Positions 1 through 7,768 of a stretch of DNA of 64,000 nucleotides are shown one piece after another (positions within the stretch are counted from its first letter, which is position 1; every line of letters starts with the position of its first letter). This DNA is from Sutcliffiella deserti (GTDB taxonomy: Bacteria; Bacillota; Bacilli; Bacillales; Bacillaceae_I): positions 1 to 64,000 of the forward strand of contig NZ_JAIQDB010000012.1 of NCBI RefSeq assembly GCF_020037475.1, given 5' to 3'. The translations under genes were made by a program, and so were the position numbers. The notes beneath the pieces are model-generated. The model saw only the letters and a program-made list of their open reading frames with translations. It made no database searches and had not been told where the DNA came from.

Positions 1-70
1 TAGACGCTGTTGTTTTGTTTAGTTTTCAAAGATCATTTTCATCAGTTATTCGCTCTGAAGCAACTTTACT
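1..70 (-). other. 5' leader of a ribosomal RNA operon (16S lies beyond the left edge)
   Basis: Read on the minus strand, this ends with a TGATCTTTGAAAACT box (21-35), a boxA-like antitermination sequence, followed by CTAAACAAAAC. This is the stretch that typically precedes 16S rRNA in Bacillus. No 16S sequence is present, so the gene itself must begin left of position 1. In B. subtilis the rrn cluster also follows pdaB, which fits. Inference from motif and synteny. Confidence 0.8.
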
Positions 71-100
71 AATATAACACATTGGAATTGTTTAAGTCAA
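71..100 (-). promoter_or_regulatory. rrn promoter P2 (sigma-A)
   Basis: The minus strand has -35 TTGACT (95-100) and -10 TATATT (71-76) with an 18-base spacer. It drives the rRNA leader to the left. Tandem promoters are the usual arrangement for Bacillus rrn operons. Confidence 0.82.
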
Positions 101-157
101 TATGTTTTTTGTTTTTTTATCGTGCGAACAATTTTGTCTGCCGCAGCGACGAATAAT

Positions 158-187
158 AATATACCACGAATCTCAAGAAAACGTCAA
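158..187 (-). promoter_or_regulatory. rrn promoter P1 (sigma-A)
   Basis: The minus strand has -35 TTGACG (182-187) and -10 TATATT (158-163), again with an 18-base spacer. It lies 87 bases upstream of the second promoter, giving the P1-P2 pair of an rRNA operon. The stretch 188-316 up to the next gene shows nothing else I can identify. Confidence 0.8.
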
Positions 188-316
188 CTGTTTTTACAAA
201 TAAACTTTACCTTCGCTTAAAGTGAGACAGATTAGTGTTTAGACGCCATCCACCATTAAAGAATATAAGCGTTAAAAAACTCCCACATACTGTCTATATG
301 CAGGAGCCGCTCTTAG

Positions 317-553
317 TTATAGTGTTCCTCTTTCCCTATAAAGTGCTTTTGATCGAATGTATGGCATGTACTCTGTTTGAGGCGCTACTCTTTTTAACAT
401 TTTAAAAAGGATTTGGTAGCGTTCTTCCATAGCGTGTTTTACCACGTAATCTATTCGATTATCTTCAAAATCATGAAGCATTTCTTCTAACTCTCTTTTT
501 AATAGGTATTCCATTTCTTTTACTTCTTTATTATTGAACAACATCCCTAACAT
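317..553 (-). CDS. Small conserved hypothetical protein
   Basis: A 78-residue protein that I do not recognise. It is soluble and charged, with a predicted helical, Glu/Lys-rich N-terminal half (residues 10-50) and a basic C-terminus; no membrane segment, Cys pair or catalytic motif is visible. The start is supported by a GAGGTG ribosome-binding site five bases before the ATG, which argues that it is real. It lies between the rRNA promoters and the divergent pdaB gene, facing the rRNA operon. Function unknown. Confidence 0.6.
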   Translation of the reverse strand: MLGMLFNNKEVKEMEYLLKRELEEMLHDFEDNRIDYVVKHAMEERYQILFKMLKRVAPQTEYMPYIRSKALYRERGTL

Positions 554-694
554 TTTTTCACCTCTAAAAAGTATTTATATTGTATTTTTTTCCACAAATC
601 CTGTTTTTATTAAACATTTTTCTAATTTTTTATATCATAAGTTCTGTCCAACTGAATATTTATGAAGTAGATACTTTGGACAAGGGGGAAAGCT

Positions 695-1459
695 ATGAAT
701 TTTTTCTATGTAATTAACGGGAGAAAGCTGAAGCAATTATCTATCGTTATTTTGGCATCTTTCTTTACAGCAGGGATTTTATATATAGAGAACTTTTCAA
801 GTATGACCGTTTTTTCAACAAAGGATGGTCCAAGAGCAATCTATAAAGGAGAAGGGACAACCAAGGAGGTTGCTTTGAGTTTTGATATAAGCTGGGGAGA
901 TGAAAAGGCTCTTCCCATTTTAGATACCTTAAAAGAACATAATGTTACCGGCACTACTTTTTTTCTATCTGCCGCTTGGGCAGAACGACACCCTGATATC
1001 GTGAAGCGAATTGTTGAAGATGGACATGAAATCGGAAGCATGGGGTATGCCTATCAGAACTATACAGATTTAGAAGATTTAAAATTAAAACGGGACATTT
1101 TAAAATCAGTAGAGGTTTTTGAAAAGCTCGGTTTAAAGGAGGTATCCCTTCTGCGTCCTCCTAAAGGTGCATTTGATAAAAGGGAGTTGGATATCGCGCA
1201 CTCCTTAGGCTTTACGATTGTTCACTGGAGTGTTGATTCACACGATTTAATTAACCCAGGAAAAGATATTATTATTGAAAACGTAACGAAAAATTTAAGC
1301 AGCGGGGATATTGTGCTGCTCCATGCCTCTGATTCTGCCGTACAAACGAAAGAAGCTTTACCAGAGATTATTGATCAGATTAAAGCTAAAGGCTATGAAA
1401 TCAGTACGGTTACTGAATTGATCAATAATACAAAAGCAAAAAGCAAGGAGATTCAATAG
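695..1459 (+). CDS. pdaB: PdaB-like sporulation polysaccharide deacetylase family protein
   Basis: A 254-residue NodB-fold protein, the same length as B. subtilis PdaB, which is needed to keep spores stable late in sporulation. Residues 15-31 form one N-terminal membrane anchor, and the deacetylase domain covers about 58-240. The usual metal motif TFDDG reads SFDISWGDE (62-70), and the second His motif reads HEIGSMGY, so two canonical metal ligands are absent; LLRPP and LLHASDS blocks remain. PdaB is known to diverge at these sites, so its chemistry is uncertain. AAGGGGG precedes the ATG. It is divergent from the small gene on its left and convergent with kbaA. Confidence 0.92.
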   Translation: MNFFYVINGRKLKQLSIVILASFFTAGILYIENFSSMTVFSTKDGPRAIYKGEGTTKEVALSFDISWGDEKALPILDTLKEHNVTGTTFFLSAAWAERHPDIVKRIVEDGHEIGSMGYAYQNYTDLEDLKLKRDILKSVEVFEKLGLKEVSLLRPPKGAFDKRELDIAHSLGFTIVHWSVDSHDLINPGKDIIIENVTKNLSSGDIVLLHASDSAVQTKEALPEIIDQIKAKGYEISTVTELINNTKAKSKEIQ

Positions 1460-1502
1460 CAACGACTACATTCATGCTTCGAAAACAACCATCAATACAA
1501 AG

Positions 1503-1535
1503 CAAGGCGCCCCTTGGAAAGGGACGCCTTCTTTT
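1503..1535 (+). terminator. Intrinsic terminator of pdaB
   Basis: AAGGCG-CCCTT pairs with AAGGG-CGCCTT around a short loop, followed by CTTTT, 44 bases past the pdaB stop. Confidence 0.8.
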
Positions 1536-1554
1536 AATTAGCCATTTTCGCATT

Positions 1555-1705
1555 GGTTGTTGCTGTTACGTAAGCGGGTACCACCCGTTACAATCGTTGC
1601 TGTCGTGCTCTTTTCTAGCTAAATTAACAATTTACTCTTAATCTTGAGTGAACAGGACAGTAAAAAATCCAAATACCGATTTTTTACGGACTTATAACAA
1701 CAACC
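1555..1705. repeat. MITE-like repeat, family 2, full copy A
   Basis: A 151-bp element bounded by imperfect terminal inverted repeats: GGTTGTTGCTGTTACG at the left, and GGTTGTTGTTATAAG read from the right end on the minus strand. A second copy at 29435-29582 keeps both ends and much of the middle, including the block TTACGTAAGCGGGT. Similarity continues about 15 bases beyond both ends, up to the kbaA stop codon. No coding potential is seen. Non-autonomous mobile element is an inference from the inverted ends. Confidence 0.7.
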
Positions 1706-1722
1706 TTTACGAAAAGAGCCTT

Positions 1723-2334
1723 TTATTTTACAGTAGTTGCAGCTCTTGGTGGATTTAACTTATGCAAGATCAACATTTGATAGGAATTACAAGCTAACAA
1801 AGGAAATAGCATCAGCAATAACCAGCTTGGTTCATTTTCACGCAGAACCGGGAACCATTCGACTGTCGTAACGACAATCATAAAGAATAGCGCCGGTATG
1901 AAAGCATGTTTATTGGTTTGGCTTCTTTTTACATATGCTACAAGCAATCCATATAAAAGCAAAAATGCTGGAAATGCAAAGTAAGGAAGCAATGAATCTC
2001 CTTCATTTGCGAATGCGATATATCGGAAATATACCAAATCGAATAGTACAAAGACGATTAAAACTACTTGTACCGCACTCCAATATGATTTGAAAATACC
2101 TAATCCAAATCGATGAATGGTTAAATAGGCAAAGAAGCCCATTTGACTGATGATACTAAAGATCAAGCCCACACCGATATACCAAAACGTAACAGATAAG
2201 AGCTGCATTACATCTCCTGAAGCGAATAATTCACTATGTTGATGCCAATTCACTACGAAAGCTACAATTACCGTACTAATTCCACCAACAAATAACGTGG
2301 AAAGAAATAATCGAACCCAATTTCGACTGTTCAC
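1723..2334 (-). CDS. kbaA: KinB-signalling membrane protein KbaA
   Basis: A 203-residue integral membrane protein with about six hydrophobic segments. In B. subtilis KbaA activates the KinB sensor kinase branch of the sporulation phosphorelay. I chose a GTG start at 2334, giving an N-terminus of VNSRNWVRLF, because GGAGG lies ten bases upstream and B. subtilis KbaA begins with a similar SRNWVR block; an upstream in-frame extension lacks such support. It is convergent with pdaB and divergent from gerD. A repeat element starts directly after its stop codon, so any terminator would lie in that repeat. Confidence 0.9.
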   Translation of the reverse strand: MNSRNWVRLFLSTLFVGGISTVIVAFVVNWHQHSELFASGDVMQLLSVTFWYIGVGLIFSIISQMGFFAYLTIHRFGLGIFKSYWSAVQVVLIVFVLFDLVYFRYIAFANEGDSLLPYFAFPAFLLLYGLLVAYVKRSQTNKHAFIPALFFMIVVTTVEWFPVLRENEPSWLLLMLFPLLACNSYQMLILHKLNPPRAATTVK

Positions 2335-2428
2335 TTTTTCTTTTCCTCCATTAAAAACAGAATAAAGACACCATGTATGATTGTACCAATTGAAGCTGCA
2401 AAAATCTATAATGCAGGACATGCAAATT

Positions 2429-2458
2429 TGTATATTTCATTAAATTTGTCACATATTA
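2429..2458 (+). promoter_or_regulatory. Sigma-G type promoter of gerD
   Basis: TGTATA (2429-2434), a 17-base spacer and CATATTA (2452-2458) fit the forespore sigma-G pattern (GNATR / CATNNTA), 34 bases before the gerD start. Known: gerD is expressed in the forespore under sigma-G in B. subtilis. Confidence 0.65.
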
Positions 2459-2492
2459 AACATATGCAAATGCTGATGAGAGGGGTTTTCTT

Positions 2493-3131
2493 ATGAAAAA
2501 CTACCTTTTGCCGTTCCTCCTTATTTGTTTTCTTCTTTCTGGCTGTGCGCAAGGAGAAGAAGGTGGCGGCCAAATGGATTATGAAGAAACCAAAAAAATG
2601 GTTGTGGATATATTAAAAACAGACGATGGCAAAAAAGCGATTGAAGAAATCATGACAGATGAAAAAATGAAACAAAACTTTGTGCTGGACCAGGAGATTG
2701 TAACAAGCTCAATTCAACAAACCCTTGATAGTGAAAAAGGTGCAGAGTTTTGGACGAAAGCATTTGAAGACCCTAAATTTGCTGAAACTTTTGCAAAAAG
2801 CATGCAAAAGGAGCATGAAGCATTGTTAAAAGACTTGATGAAAGACCCCGAATACCAAGGTTTAATGATTCAGGTTTTACAGGACCCAGAGATGGAAAAG
2901 CAGCTGGTTACTGTATTAAGTGGCAAGGAATTTAAGACTCATCTACAAAAGGTGATTACCGAAACTTTTGAAAGTCCCCTATTTAAAGCAAAGCTGCAAG
3001 ATCTACTCTTACAAGGTGCTTCTGAAATGCAAGGTGGCCAAGGTGGAGAAGGTGGTGGTGGCGGCTCGGAAGAAAGTAGCGGTGGCTCTGGAGAGGGGCA
3101 AGATTCCGGTAGTGGCGGGGGAGAAGAATAG
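2493..3131 (+). CDS. gerD: Spore germination lipoprotein GerD
   Basis: A 212-residue lipoprotein. It has a signal peptide with lipobox LLSGC, which puts the lipid-modified Cys at about residue 18, then an acidic helical domain, which in the family trimerises. GerD organises nutrient germinant receptors into the germinosome at the spore inner membrane. The last 40 or so residues form a Gly/Ser/Glu-rich low-complexity tail. The GAGAGGGG ribosome-binding site is good. It stands alone on the plus strand between kbaA and salA, the same arrangement as in B. subtilis. Confidence 0.95.
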   Translation: MKNYLLPFLLICFLLSGCAQGEEGGGQMDYEETKKMVVDILKTDDGKKAIEEIMTDEKMKQNFVLDQEIVTSSIQQTLDSEKGAEFWTKAFEDPKFAETFAKSMQKEHEALLKDLMKDPEYQGLMIQVLQDPEMEKQLVTVLSGKEFKTHLQKVITETFESPLFKAKLQDLLLQGASEMQGGQGGEGGGGGSEESSGGSGEGQDSGSGGGEE

Positions 3132-3137
3132 ATCTTC

Positions 3138-3164
3138 AAGATTGTTGCTATAAAGCCCGTAAAA
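3138..3164 (+). repeat. Family 2 repeat end fragment
   Basis: The AAGATTGTTGCTATAAAGCC core, seven bases after the gerD stop, matches the minus-strand end of the elements at 1555-1705 and 29435-29582. It is only a partial copy. Confidence 0.55.
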
Positions 3165-3190
3165 GCAGCAACCTATGCACAACACATATA

Positions 3191-3222
3191 AAAAGGCAGA
3201 CCATCAACCATGGTCTGCCTTT
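3191..3222. terminator. Bidirectional terminator between gerD and salA
   Basis: GGCAGACCAT-CAACC-ATGGTCTGCC is a ten-base-pair stem flanked by AAAA on the left and TTTCGCTTT on the right. It can end gerD on the plus strand and salA on the minus strand. Confidence 0.88.
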
Positions 3223-3226
3223 CGCT

Positions 3227-4276
3227 TTACGTTAATTCAATGACTTTTGAGGCAATATCTTGATAGATCTTACCAAGGTCATGGTCCACTTGATAAACTG
3301 ATGGTGCAAAATCTTCTTCATTCCAATCAGGCTGTTGAAGTGGTAGCTGTCCTAATAATGGAGTTTGCAGCTCTTCTGATAGCTTCTTCCCTCCACCTTG
3401 ACCAAATACATATTCTTTTTCGCCGGTTTTTTTACTTTCAAAGTATGCCATGTTTTCAATAACACCAATAACTTCATGATTCGTTTTTAATGCCATTGCC
3501 CCCGCTCTTGCAGCTACAAATGCAGCAGTCGGATGTGGTGTTGTAACAATTAATTCTTTACAGGAAGGAAGCATTGAATGGACATCAAGTGCAACATCGC
3601 CTGTTCCTGGCGGTAAATCAAGCAATAAGTAATCCAATTCGCCCCATTCTACTTCATTGAAGAAGCTGTTCAGCATTTTCCCGAGCATCGGGCCTCTCCA
3701 AATAACAGGTGAATTATCTTCTACAAAGAATCCCATGGAGATAACCTGTACACCAAAGCGTTCTACAGGAATGATCCTTTCCCCACGTACAACTGGCCGT
3801 TTTGTGATACCCATCATATCAGGCACACTGAAGCCATAGATATCTGCATCAATGAGCCCTACTTTTTTCCCTAAACGAGCTAAAGAAACTGCCAGGTTTA
3901 CAGATACCGTTGACTTTCCAACTCCACCTTTTCCGCTGGCAATAGCCAAAAAAGTTGTTTTATTATTTGTAAGCAAGCTGTCTTCCTTTTGACTCTCTGT
4001 GTGTGCTCCATACTGATCTACTACGTCTTTAGGTAGCTCTGTAAAGCGAAGGCCAACCGTTGCCGCTCCGGCCTCTTTTAAAATGTTAACAATCGTACCT
4101 TGAAGCTGCATCTGTTCAGCCGTACCTGTTTTGGCTAAAGCAACCTTCACACTCACATGGTTTTTTTCTTCTTTAATGGAAATTTCCTCAATCGCATTTG
4201 TTTCTTCAAACGTTTTATGTAAAATTGGATCCTGAAGACCTTTAAGTAATTGGATAACTCTTGTTTCTGTTAACAT
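3227..4276 (-). CDS. salA: Mrp/NBP35-family P-loop ATPase SalA
   Basis: A 349-residue protein. Residues 1-90 form a MIP18/DUF59-type domain, followed by a deviant Walker A block GKGGVGKSTVSVNLA and a ParA-like ATPase core with DLPPGTGD. Mrp proteins act as Fe-S cluster carriers. In B. subtilis the orthologue SalA (YbaL) also regulates exoprotease expression through scoC. I do not see the CxxC pair found near the C-terminus of many Mrp proteins. The start at 4276 was chosen because AAGGTGGGG lies six bases before this ATG. Upstream is cwlD. Confidence 0.92.
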   Translation of the reverse strand: MLTETRVIQLLKGLQDPILHKTFEETNAIEEISIKEEKNHVSVKVALAKTGTAEQMQLQGTIVNILKEAGAATVGLRFTELPKDVVDQYGAHTESQKEDSLLTNNKTTFLAIASGKGGVGKSTVSVNLAVSLARLGKKVGLIDADIYGFSVPDMMGITKRPVVRGERIIPVERFGVQVISMGFFVEDNSPVIWRGPMLGKMLNSFFNEVEWGELDYLLLDLPPGTGDVALDVHSMLPSCKELIVTTPHPTAAFVAARAGAMALKTNHEVIGVIENMAYFESKKTGEKEYVFGQGGGKKLSEELQTPLLGQLPLQQPDWNEEDFAPSVYQVDHDLGKIYQDIASKVIELT

Positions 4277-4381
4277 TTTAAACCCCACCTTAATCCATTA
4301 TCGTCTTTAAAAAGAATGAATTCGTTTACAATCCTAGTATAACATAACCACGGATGATTGAAGATACAAAAGAACCTCCTA

Positions 4382-5095
4382 CTATTCAGGAGGATTCTCT
4401 TCTAATGTATAGTGTCTCATTATCCCGTTATAGATGGCGGCAGCTACTTTTTTTTGGTAGTCTACTGTGCTAAGTTGAGCTCGTTCCGCCGGATTAGACA
4501 GGAACCCCACTTCCACTAGCGCTCCTGGGATTTTCGCCTGCTTTAATATATAAATGCCATTTATTGATTTAGCCTGCCGCTCTGTGTTTTCTAAATTTAT
4601 TCGCAATTCGTCTTGAACAAATTTAGCCAGCCGCTCATTTTCTTTTGTTTCCGATTGCTGATAAAAGGTCTGGGCCCCTTTCCATCTTGGAGAGGGAATG
4701 GCGTTTAAGTGGACACTTATGAACATATCCCCTTCAGATTCATTTACCATCTCTACGCGTTTCCGCAAATCCTCTACCTTTCGCCGGCTATAGCCTTTTG
4801 TTTTCGGATCAGCGAGATCTACATCTTCCTCACGGGTCATCAATACTAATGCACCTTGTTCTTGCAAATAATCTTTTAAATATAAGGAAACTTGAAGAGC
4901 GACATCTTTTTCTAAAATTTCCCCTCCAACTGCCCCACCGTCTGGGCCACCATGACCAGGATCTAAAATAATGATTTTTCCACTAAGTGGGAGATTCCAT
5001 TGTTCCCACGTATCTTGGTTAAGGTATTGAAATTGAAAAAACAATAAAAGTGTTAGGACGCCTGTTGCTATCGCCCAAAATTTCCACTTTCTCAT
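4382..5095 (-). CDS. cwlD: Spore-cortex N-acetylmuramoyl-L-alanine amidase CwlD
   Basis: A 237-residue Amidase_3 enzyme. It has one N-terminal membrane/signal segment (residues 6-24), zinc motif DPGHGG with His48, a Glu62 ligand in the EKDVAL block, a SVHLNA motif, and a conserved Glu in ALVEVGFLSN. CwlD strips peptide side chains from muramic acid, the first step towards the muramic-delta-lactam of spore cortex that germination enzymes recognise. GGAGGG lies six bases before the ATG. The spacer upstream carries a sigma-E type promoter. Confidence 0.95.
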   Translation of the reverse strand: MRKWKFWAIATGVLTLLLFFQFQYLNQDTWEQWNLPLSGKIIILDPGHGGPDGGAVGGEILEKDVALQVSLYLKDYLQEQGALVLMTREEDVDLADPKTKGYSRRKVEDLRKRVEMVNESEGDMFISVHLNAIPSPRWKGAQTFYQQSETKENERLAKFVQDELRINLENTERQAKSINGIYILKQAKIPGALVEVGFLSNPAERAQLSTVDYQKKVAAAIYNGIMRHYTLEENPPE

Positions 5096-5124
5096 ATGTA
5101 TCCCTCCCGCATGTCCACTAATAA

Positions 5125-5151
5125 ACTATATGGGACAAGACGGAAGTTTAT
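5125..5151 (-). promoter_or_regulatory. Sigma-E type promoter of cwlD
   Basis: On the minus strand ATA (5149-5151) is followed after exactly 16 bases by CATATAGT (5125-5132), fitting ATA-N16-18-CATANNNT. It lies just past the ybaK stop and 30 bases before cwlD, which is known to be mother-cell expressed. Confidence 0.65.
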
Positions 5152-5156
5152 GATAA

Positions 5157-5600
5157 TTAGTGCAGCCTCATTCGGTACCTTTTTTCGCCCTTAAAGAACC
5201 CTTCCCGCCACCAGTAATCAATAAAGGCCTCACAGGTAACATAAAAGGACTCATGCACATGGTCGCTATCACCGATAGACCCCCAATATAAAAAATAATC
5301 ATATAACGTATCAATCAAGTACTTTTCCTCCACAGGACAACGCGTTTTCACTTTTTCGGCACTTTCACCATAATATCCAAACTTACTATAGGAAGCCCCA
5401 AGAAGATAGGCCTCAATTGCCACATCTAAACAGCCCTCTTCAATCGCACCGATTTGCTGCCTGTTCTTCTTTAAGTATGGAGAGAAAAAATCCTTCACTT
5501 TTGTTTTTAATATATCTAAAGAAATTTCGCGAAGCATCTTGCGTTCGTATTTCATCTGCTTTTCTCTTCGCTTTTCTTTTAAGGTTGTTAATACAGTCAT
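5157..5600 (-). CDS. ybaK: YbaK family protein (DUF2521)
   Basis: A 147-residue conserved Bacillaceae protein of unknown function, recognised by its position before cwlD and its sequence style. It has a highly basic N-terminal helix (KEKRREKQ), then a mostly helical domain rich in Tyr and Phe. No signal peptide or catalytic motif is visible. The ATG at 5600 is preferred over a GTG three codons earlier because the AAGGGG ribosome-binding site is then correctly spaced. Confidence 0.8.
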   Translation of the reverse strand: MTVLTTLKEKRREKQMKYERKMLREISLDILKTKVKDFFSPYLKKNRQQIGAIEEGCLDVAIEAYLLGASYSKFGYYGESAEKVKTRCPVEEKYLIDTLYDYFLYWGSIGDSDHVHESFYVTCEAFIDYWWREGFFKGEKRYRMRLH

Positions 5601-5812
5601 GCTTATCACACCCCTTCCACCATTAGTTTCCTAAAGGCGATGTGCTTATATGCGTGAAAAGAATGAGTACGTTTTTCCAAGTAAGATATTGGTTAGCATG
5701 GGCGAGCTTACTATGTGCTTTTCCATATAACAAAAGAAAATAAATGGTAAGGGAATGATACTTGCCACTCAGTAACAACTAAAAGGGCTTGATTGCTAAT
5801 CACTTGACACAC

Positions 5813-5848
5813 AAAAAAATGGCGGACTCCAATGTCCACCATTTTTTT
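5813..5848. terminator. Bidirectional terminator after the tetR gene
   Basis: A seven-A run, the stem ATGGCGGAC / GTCCACCAT and a seven-T run: a symmetrical intrinsic terminator 22 bases past the TetR stop. The rest of the 5601-5869 gap shows no gene. Confidence 0.88.
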
Positions 5849-5869
5849 AATCTTATCTTTTATGTTGTT

Positions 5870-6490
5870 TTACAAACTTACGTTTAAAACCTTTTTTAAG
5901 TATACAACGAAAAGAGTGGACTGTTCTTTTAATCTGATGGTCTCTTGCGGAAGAATCGAGTGACCTAAAGCAAGACCATCTGTAAAAGTAAGGATCGTTC
6001 TGGCAATAATTTCACTATCATAATCTATACTAAATTCCCCGCTCTTTTGGCCTTGTTCAATCACTTTCTTATAAAGGGTTAAACCATTATTATAGCGCAT
6101 TGCCCCGTATTCTCTTCTTCGCGGGTCATGTTTTCCTGTGATAAAAAACTCCAGATTTGATGGTGCCATCGGATCCATTTTATCATCCGGCTGCTGCTCA
6201 CTACCAAACATGCATAAGAGCAGTAACTCCCAGTATGACGGTACCTCTCCTTCAAGCAAATCTTTCGTTTCTTTTGAAAAACGGTTCAGTGCCTCTTGTA
6301 AAATGGTTTCATATACTACCTCTTTGTTAGAAAAGTACTGGTATAATCCACCCCTGCTTACCTTTGCTGCATCCATAATAAGTTTCATTGTTGTCCGTTC
6401 ATAACCATGTTCAATAAAGACAGCTTTTGCCGCTTCTAAGATCGTTGCTTTACGTAGTTCCATGTGTTCTTTGCTGACTTTCGGAGACAT
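5870..6490 (-). CDS. TetR-family transcriptional repressor
   Basis: A 206-residue regulator. The N-terminal helix-turn-helix (about residues 15-60) contains the family blocks ILEAAKAVFIEHGYERTT and GGLYQYFSNKE. The C-terminal ligand domain is variable, so the inducer is unknown. It overlaps the end of the upstream efflux gene by 41 bases, so the two are co-transcribed and probably translationally coupled. It most likely represses the shared promoter through the palindrome at 7774-7791, relieving repression when the pump's substrate binds. The pair is absent here in B. subtilis, which suggests later insertion. Confidence 0.9.
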   Translation of the reverse strand: MSPKVSKEHMELRKATILEAAKAVFIEHGYERTTMKLIMDAAKVSRGGLYQYFSNKEVVYETILQEALNRFSKETKDLLEGEVPSYWELLLLCMFGSEQQPDDKMDPMAPSNLEFFITGKHDPRRREYGAMRYNNGLTLYKKVIEQGQKSGEFSIDYDSEIIARTILTFTDGLALGHSILPQETIRLKEQSTLFVVYLKKVLNVSL

Positions 6491-7724
6491 TGCTCTTATT
6501 CCCCCGCTCTATTCTAGTTTTAAAAATAAACCCTACTATTGAAATGACGACTAAAAGAGATGCCGTAATGATAAATGCCGGTATCACCCCTATTATCGTA
6601 GCTAGCCACCCACCCACCAAAGGGCCGATGATGGTCGCCGTGGTTGTTATACTATTTATAACGCCAAAGACTCTCCCTGTCATGTGAACAGGTGTAGTTG
6701 TTTGCACAGCAGCCTGAAACGGAATGAAGACCAGCCCTGCTGAAAACCCGGCAAGGAGTCCTAACGCTGGCGCCCACAGAATAGATAATGCTAAATCAAG
6801 TCCTGTCAATATAGCCATCATACCAAAACCTAATCCCAAGCCAGATACACCGAGAAACATCAGACTGAGCGCATGATAGTCAGTTTTCTTGGCCAACAGC
6901 ATACCGGAGAATAGCATGCCGGCACCTGCTGCCGTTACAATAAAGCCAAAAAGGTCTGGTGACGCCTGTGACAGTTCCCTTACTAATATAATAATTTGAG
7001 AATCGGAAAGCTGTAATATTAAAAGACTGATGCCAAGCACTGTCATTCCAACAAGAAGATATCGGCTTCCTTTAATAAAATTTATTCCTTCGATGAATTC
7101 CTCTTTAAAAGAAGCCCTTTTCTGTTCAGTAGAATTTTCGTTAGGACCTTCGTTCGCACTCACTGTACGTGGCAATGCCAATAACAGCAGCGCAGAAAGA
7201 ATAAAGGTAACCGCATCAATATAAAATACAATTTGAGTACTAAACGCCGTAACCAATAATCCACTCAGCAATGGACCAAGGACCTTTGTAGCTGCATCAA
7301 TCGTGGAGGTGATGGACATGGCGCTTTTCATTTGTTCTTGTGGTACAAGTTCTTTCAGTTTACCATTCTTTGCGGGAACAAAGACAGCCGATAGCATCCC
7401 AATGACAAACAAACAGATATACACTGCCCAAAGCGTACTTGCCAATGCGAGTATTACTATCAGAACCGCTCTTCCTAGGTCCGAAATCACCATCAGCGTT
7501 CTTCGGTTTAAGCGGTCCGCAACCGTCCCAGCTATTGGTCCCAAAAGCGCCATTGGTAAAGCAAGACTTAAGATAACAAAGGATACTTCCATTGGTGATG
7601 CTTCCCACTTTAACCCCACAAGCGTAATAATTGCAACAATGCTCAACCAATCCCCAAGACTAGAAATCAACTGAGCCGACATTAGGGTAAGAAACCCTCT
7701 ATTCTTGTTTAATTTTACGTCCAT
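6450..7724 (-). CDS. MFS efflux transporter
   Basis: A 424-residue major facilitator of the MFS_3 type with about twelve hydrophobic segments and a polar central loop near residues 195-215. Two family signatures are visible: GPIAGTVADRLNRR between segments 2 and 3, and GRVFGVINS in the second half. Such pumps usually export drugs, macrolides or peptides with proton antiport; the substrate cannot be told from sequence. GGAGG lies seven bases before the ATG. It is transcribed with the overlapping TetR gene from a sigma-A promoter carrying an embedded operator. Confidence 0.9.
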   Translation of the reverse strand: MDVKLNKNRGFLTLMSAQLISSLGDWLSIVAIITLVGLKWEASPMEVSFVILSLALPMALLGPIAGTVADRLNRRTLMVISDLGRAVLIVILALASTLWAVYICLFVIGMLSAVFVPAKNGKLKELVPQEQMKSAMSITSTIDAATKVLGPLLSGLLVTAFSTQIVFYIDAVTFILSALLLLALPRTVSANEGPNENSTEQKRASFKEEFIEGINFIKGSRYLLVGMTVLGISLLILQLSDSQIIILVRELSQASPDLFGFIVTAAGAGMLFSGMLLAKKTDYHALSLMFLGVSGLGLGFGMMAILTGLDLALSILWAPALGLLAGFSAGLVFIPFQAAVQTTTPVHMTGRVFGVINSITTTATIIGPLVGGWLATIIGVIPAFIITASLLVVISIVGFIFKTRIERGNKSNVSESQQRTHGTT

Positions 7725-7768
7725 CCCTCTACCTCCATTAATAACGACATTTGTGTCTATTTATTTTT

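Noticed and set aside
2939-3139. Pro/Ser-rich frame antisense to the gerD tail.
   Set aside because: It is the complement of the Gly/Glu/Ser-coding tail of gerD.
6138-6404. Plus-strand 88-codon frame within the TetR gene.
   Set aside because: Antisense to a gene with clear helix-turn-helix motifs; no supporting signals.
7303-7674. A 123-codon plus-strand frame within the MFS gene.
   Set aside because: Antisense shadow of a hydrophobic coding sequence, with no ribosome-binding site.
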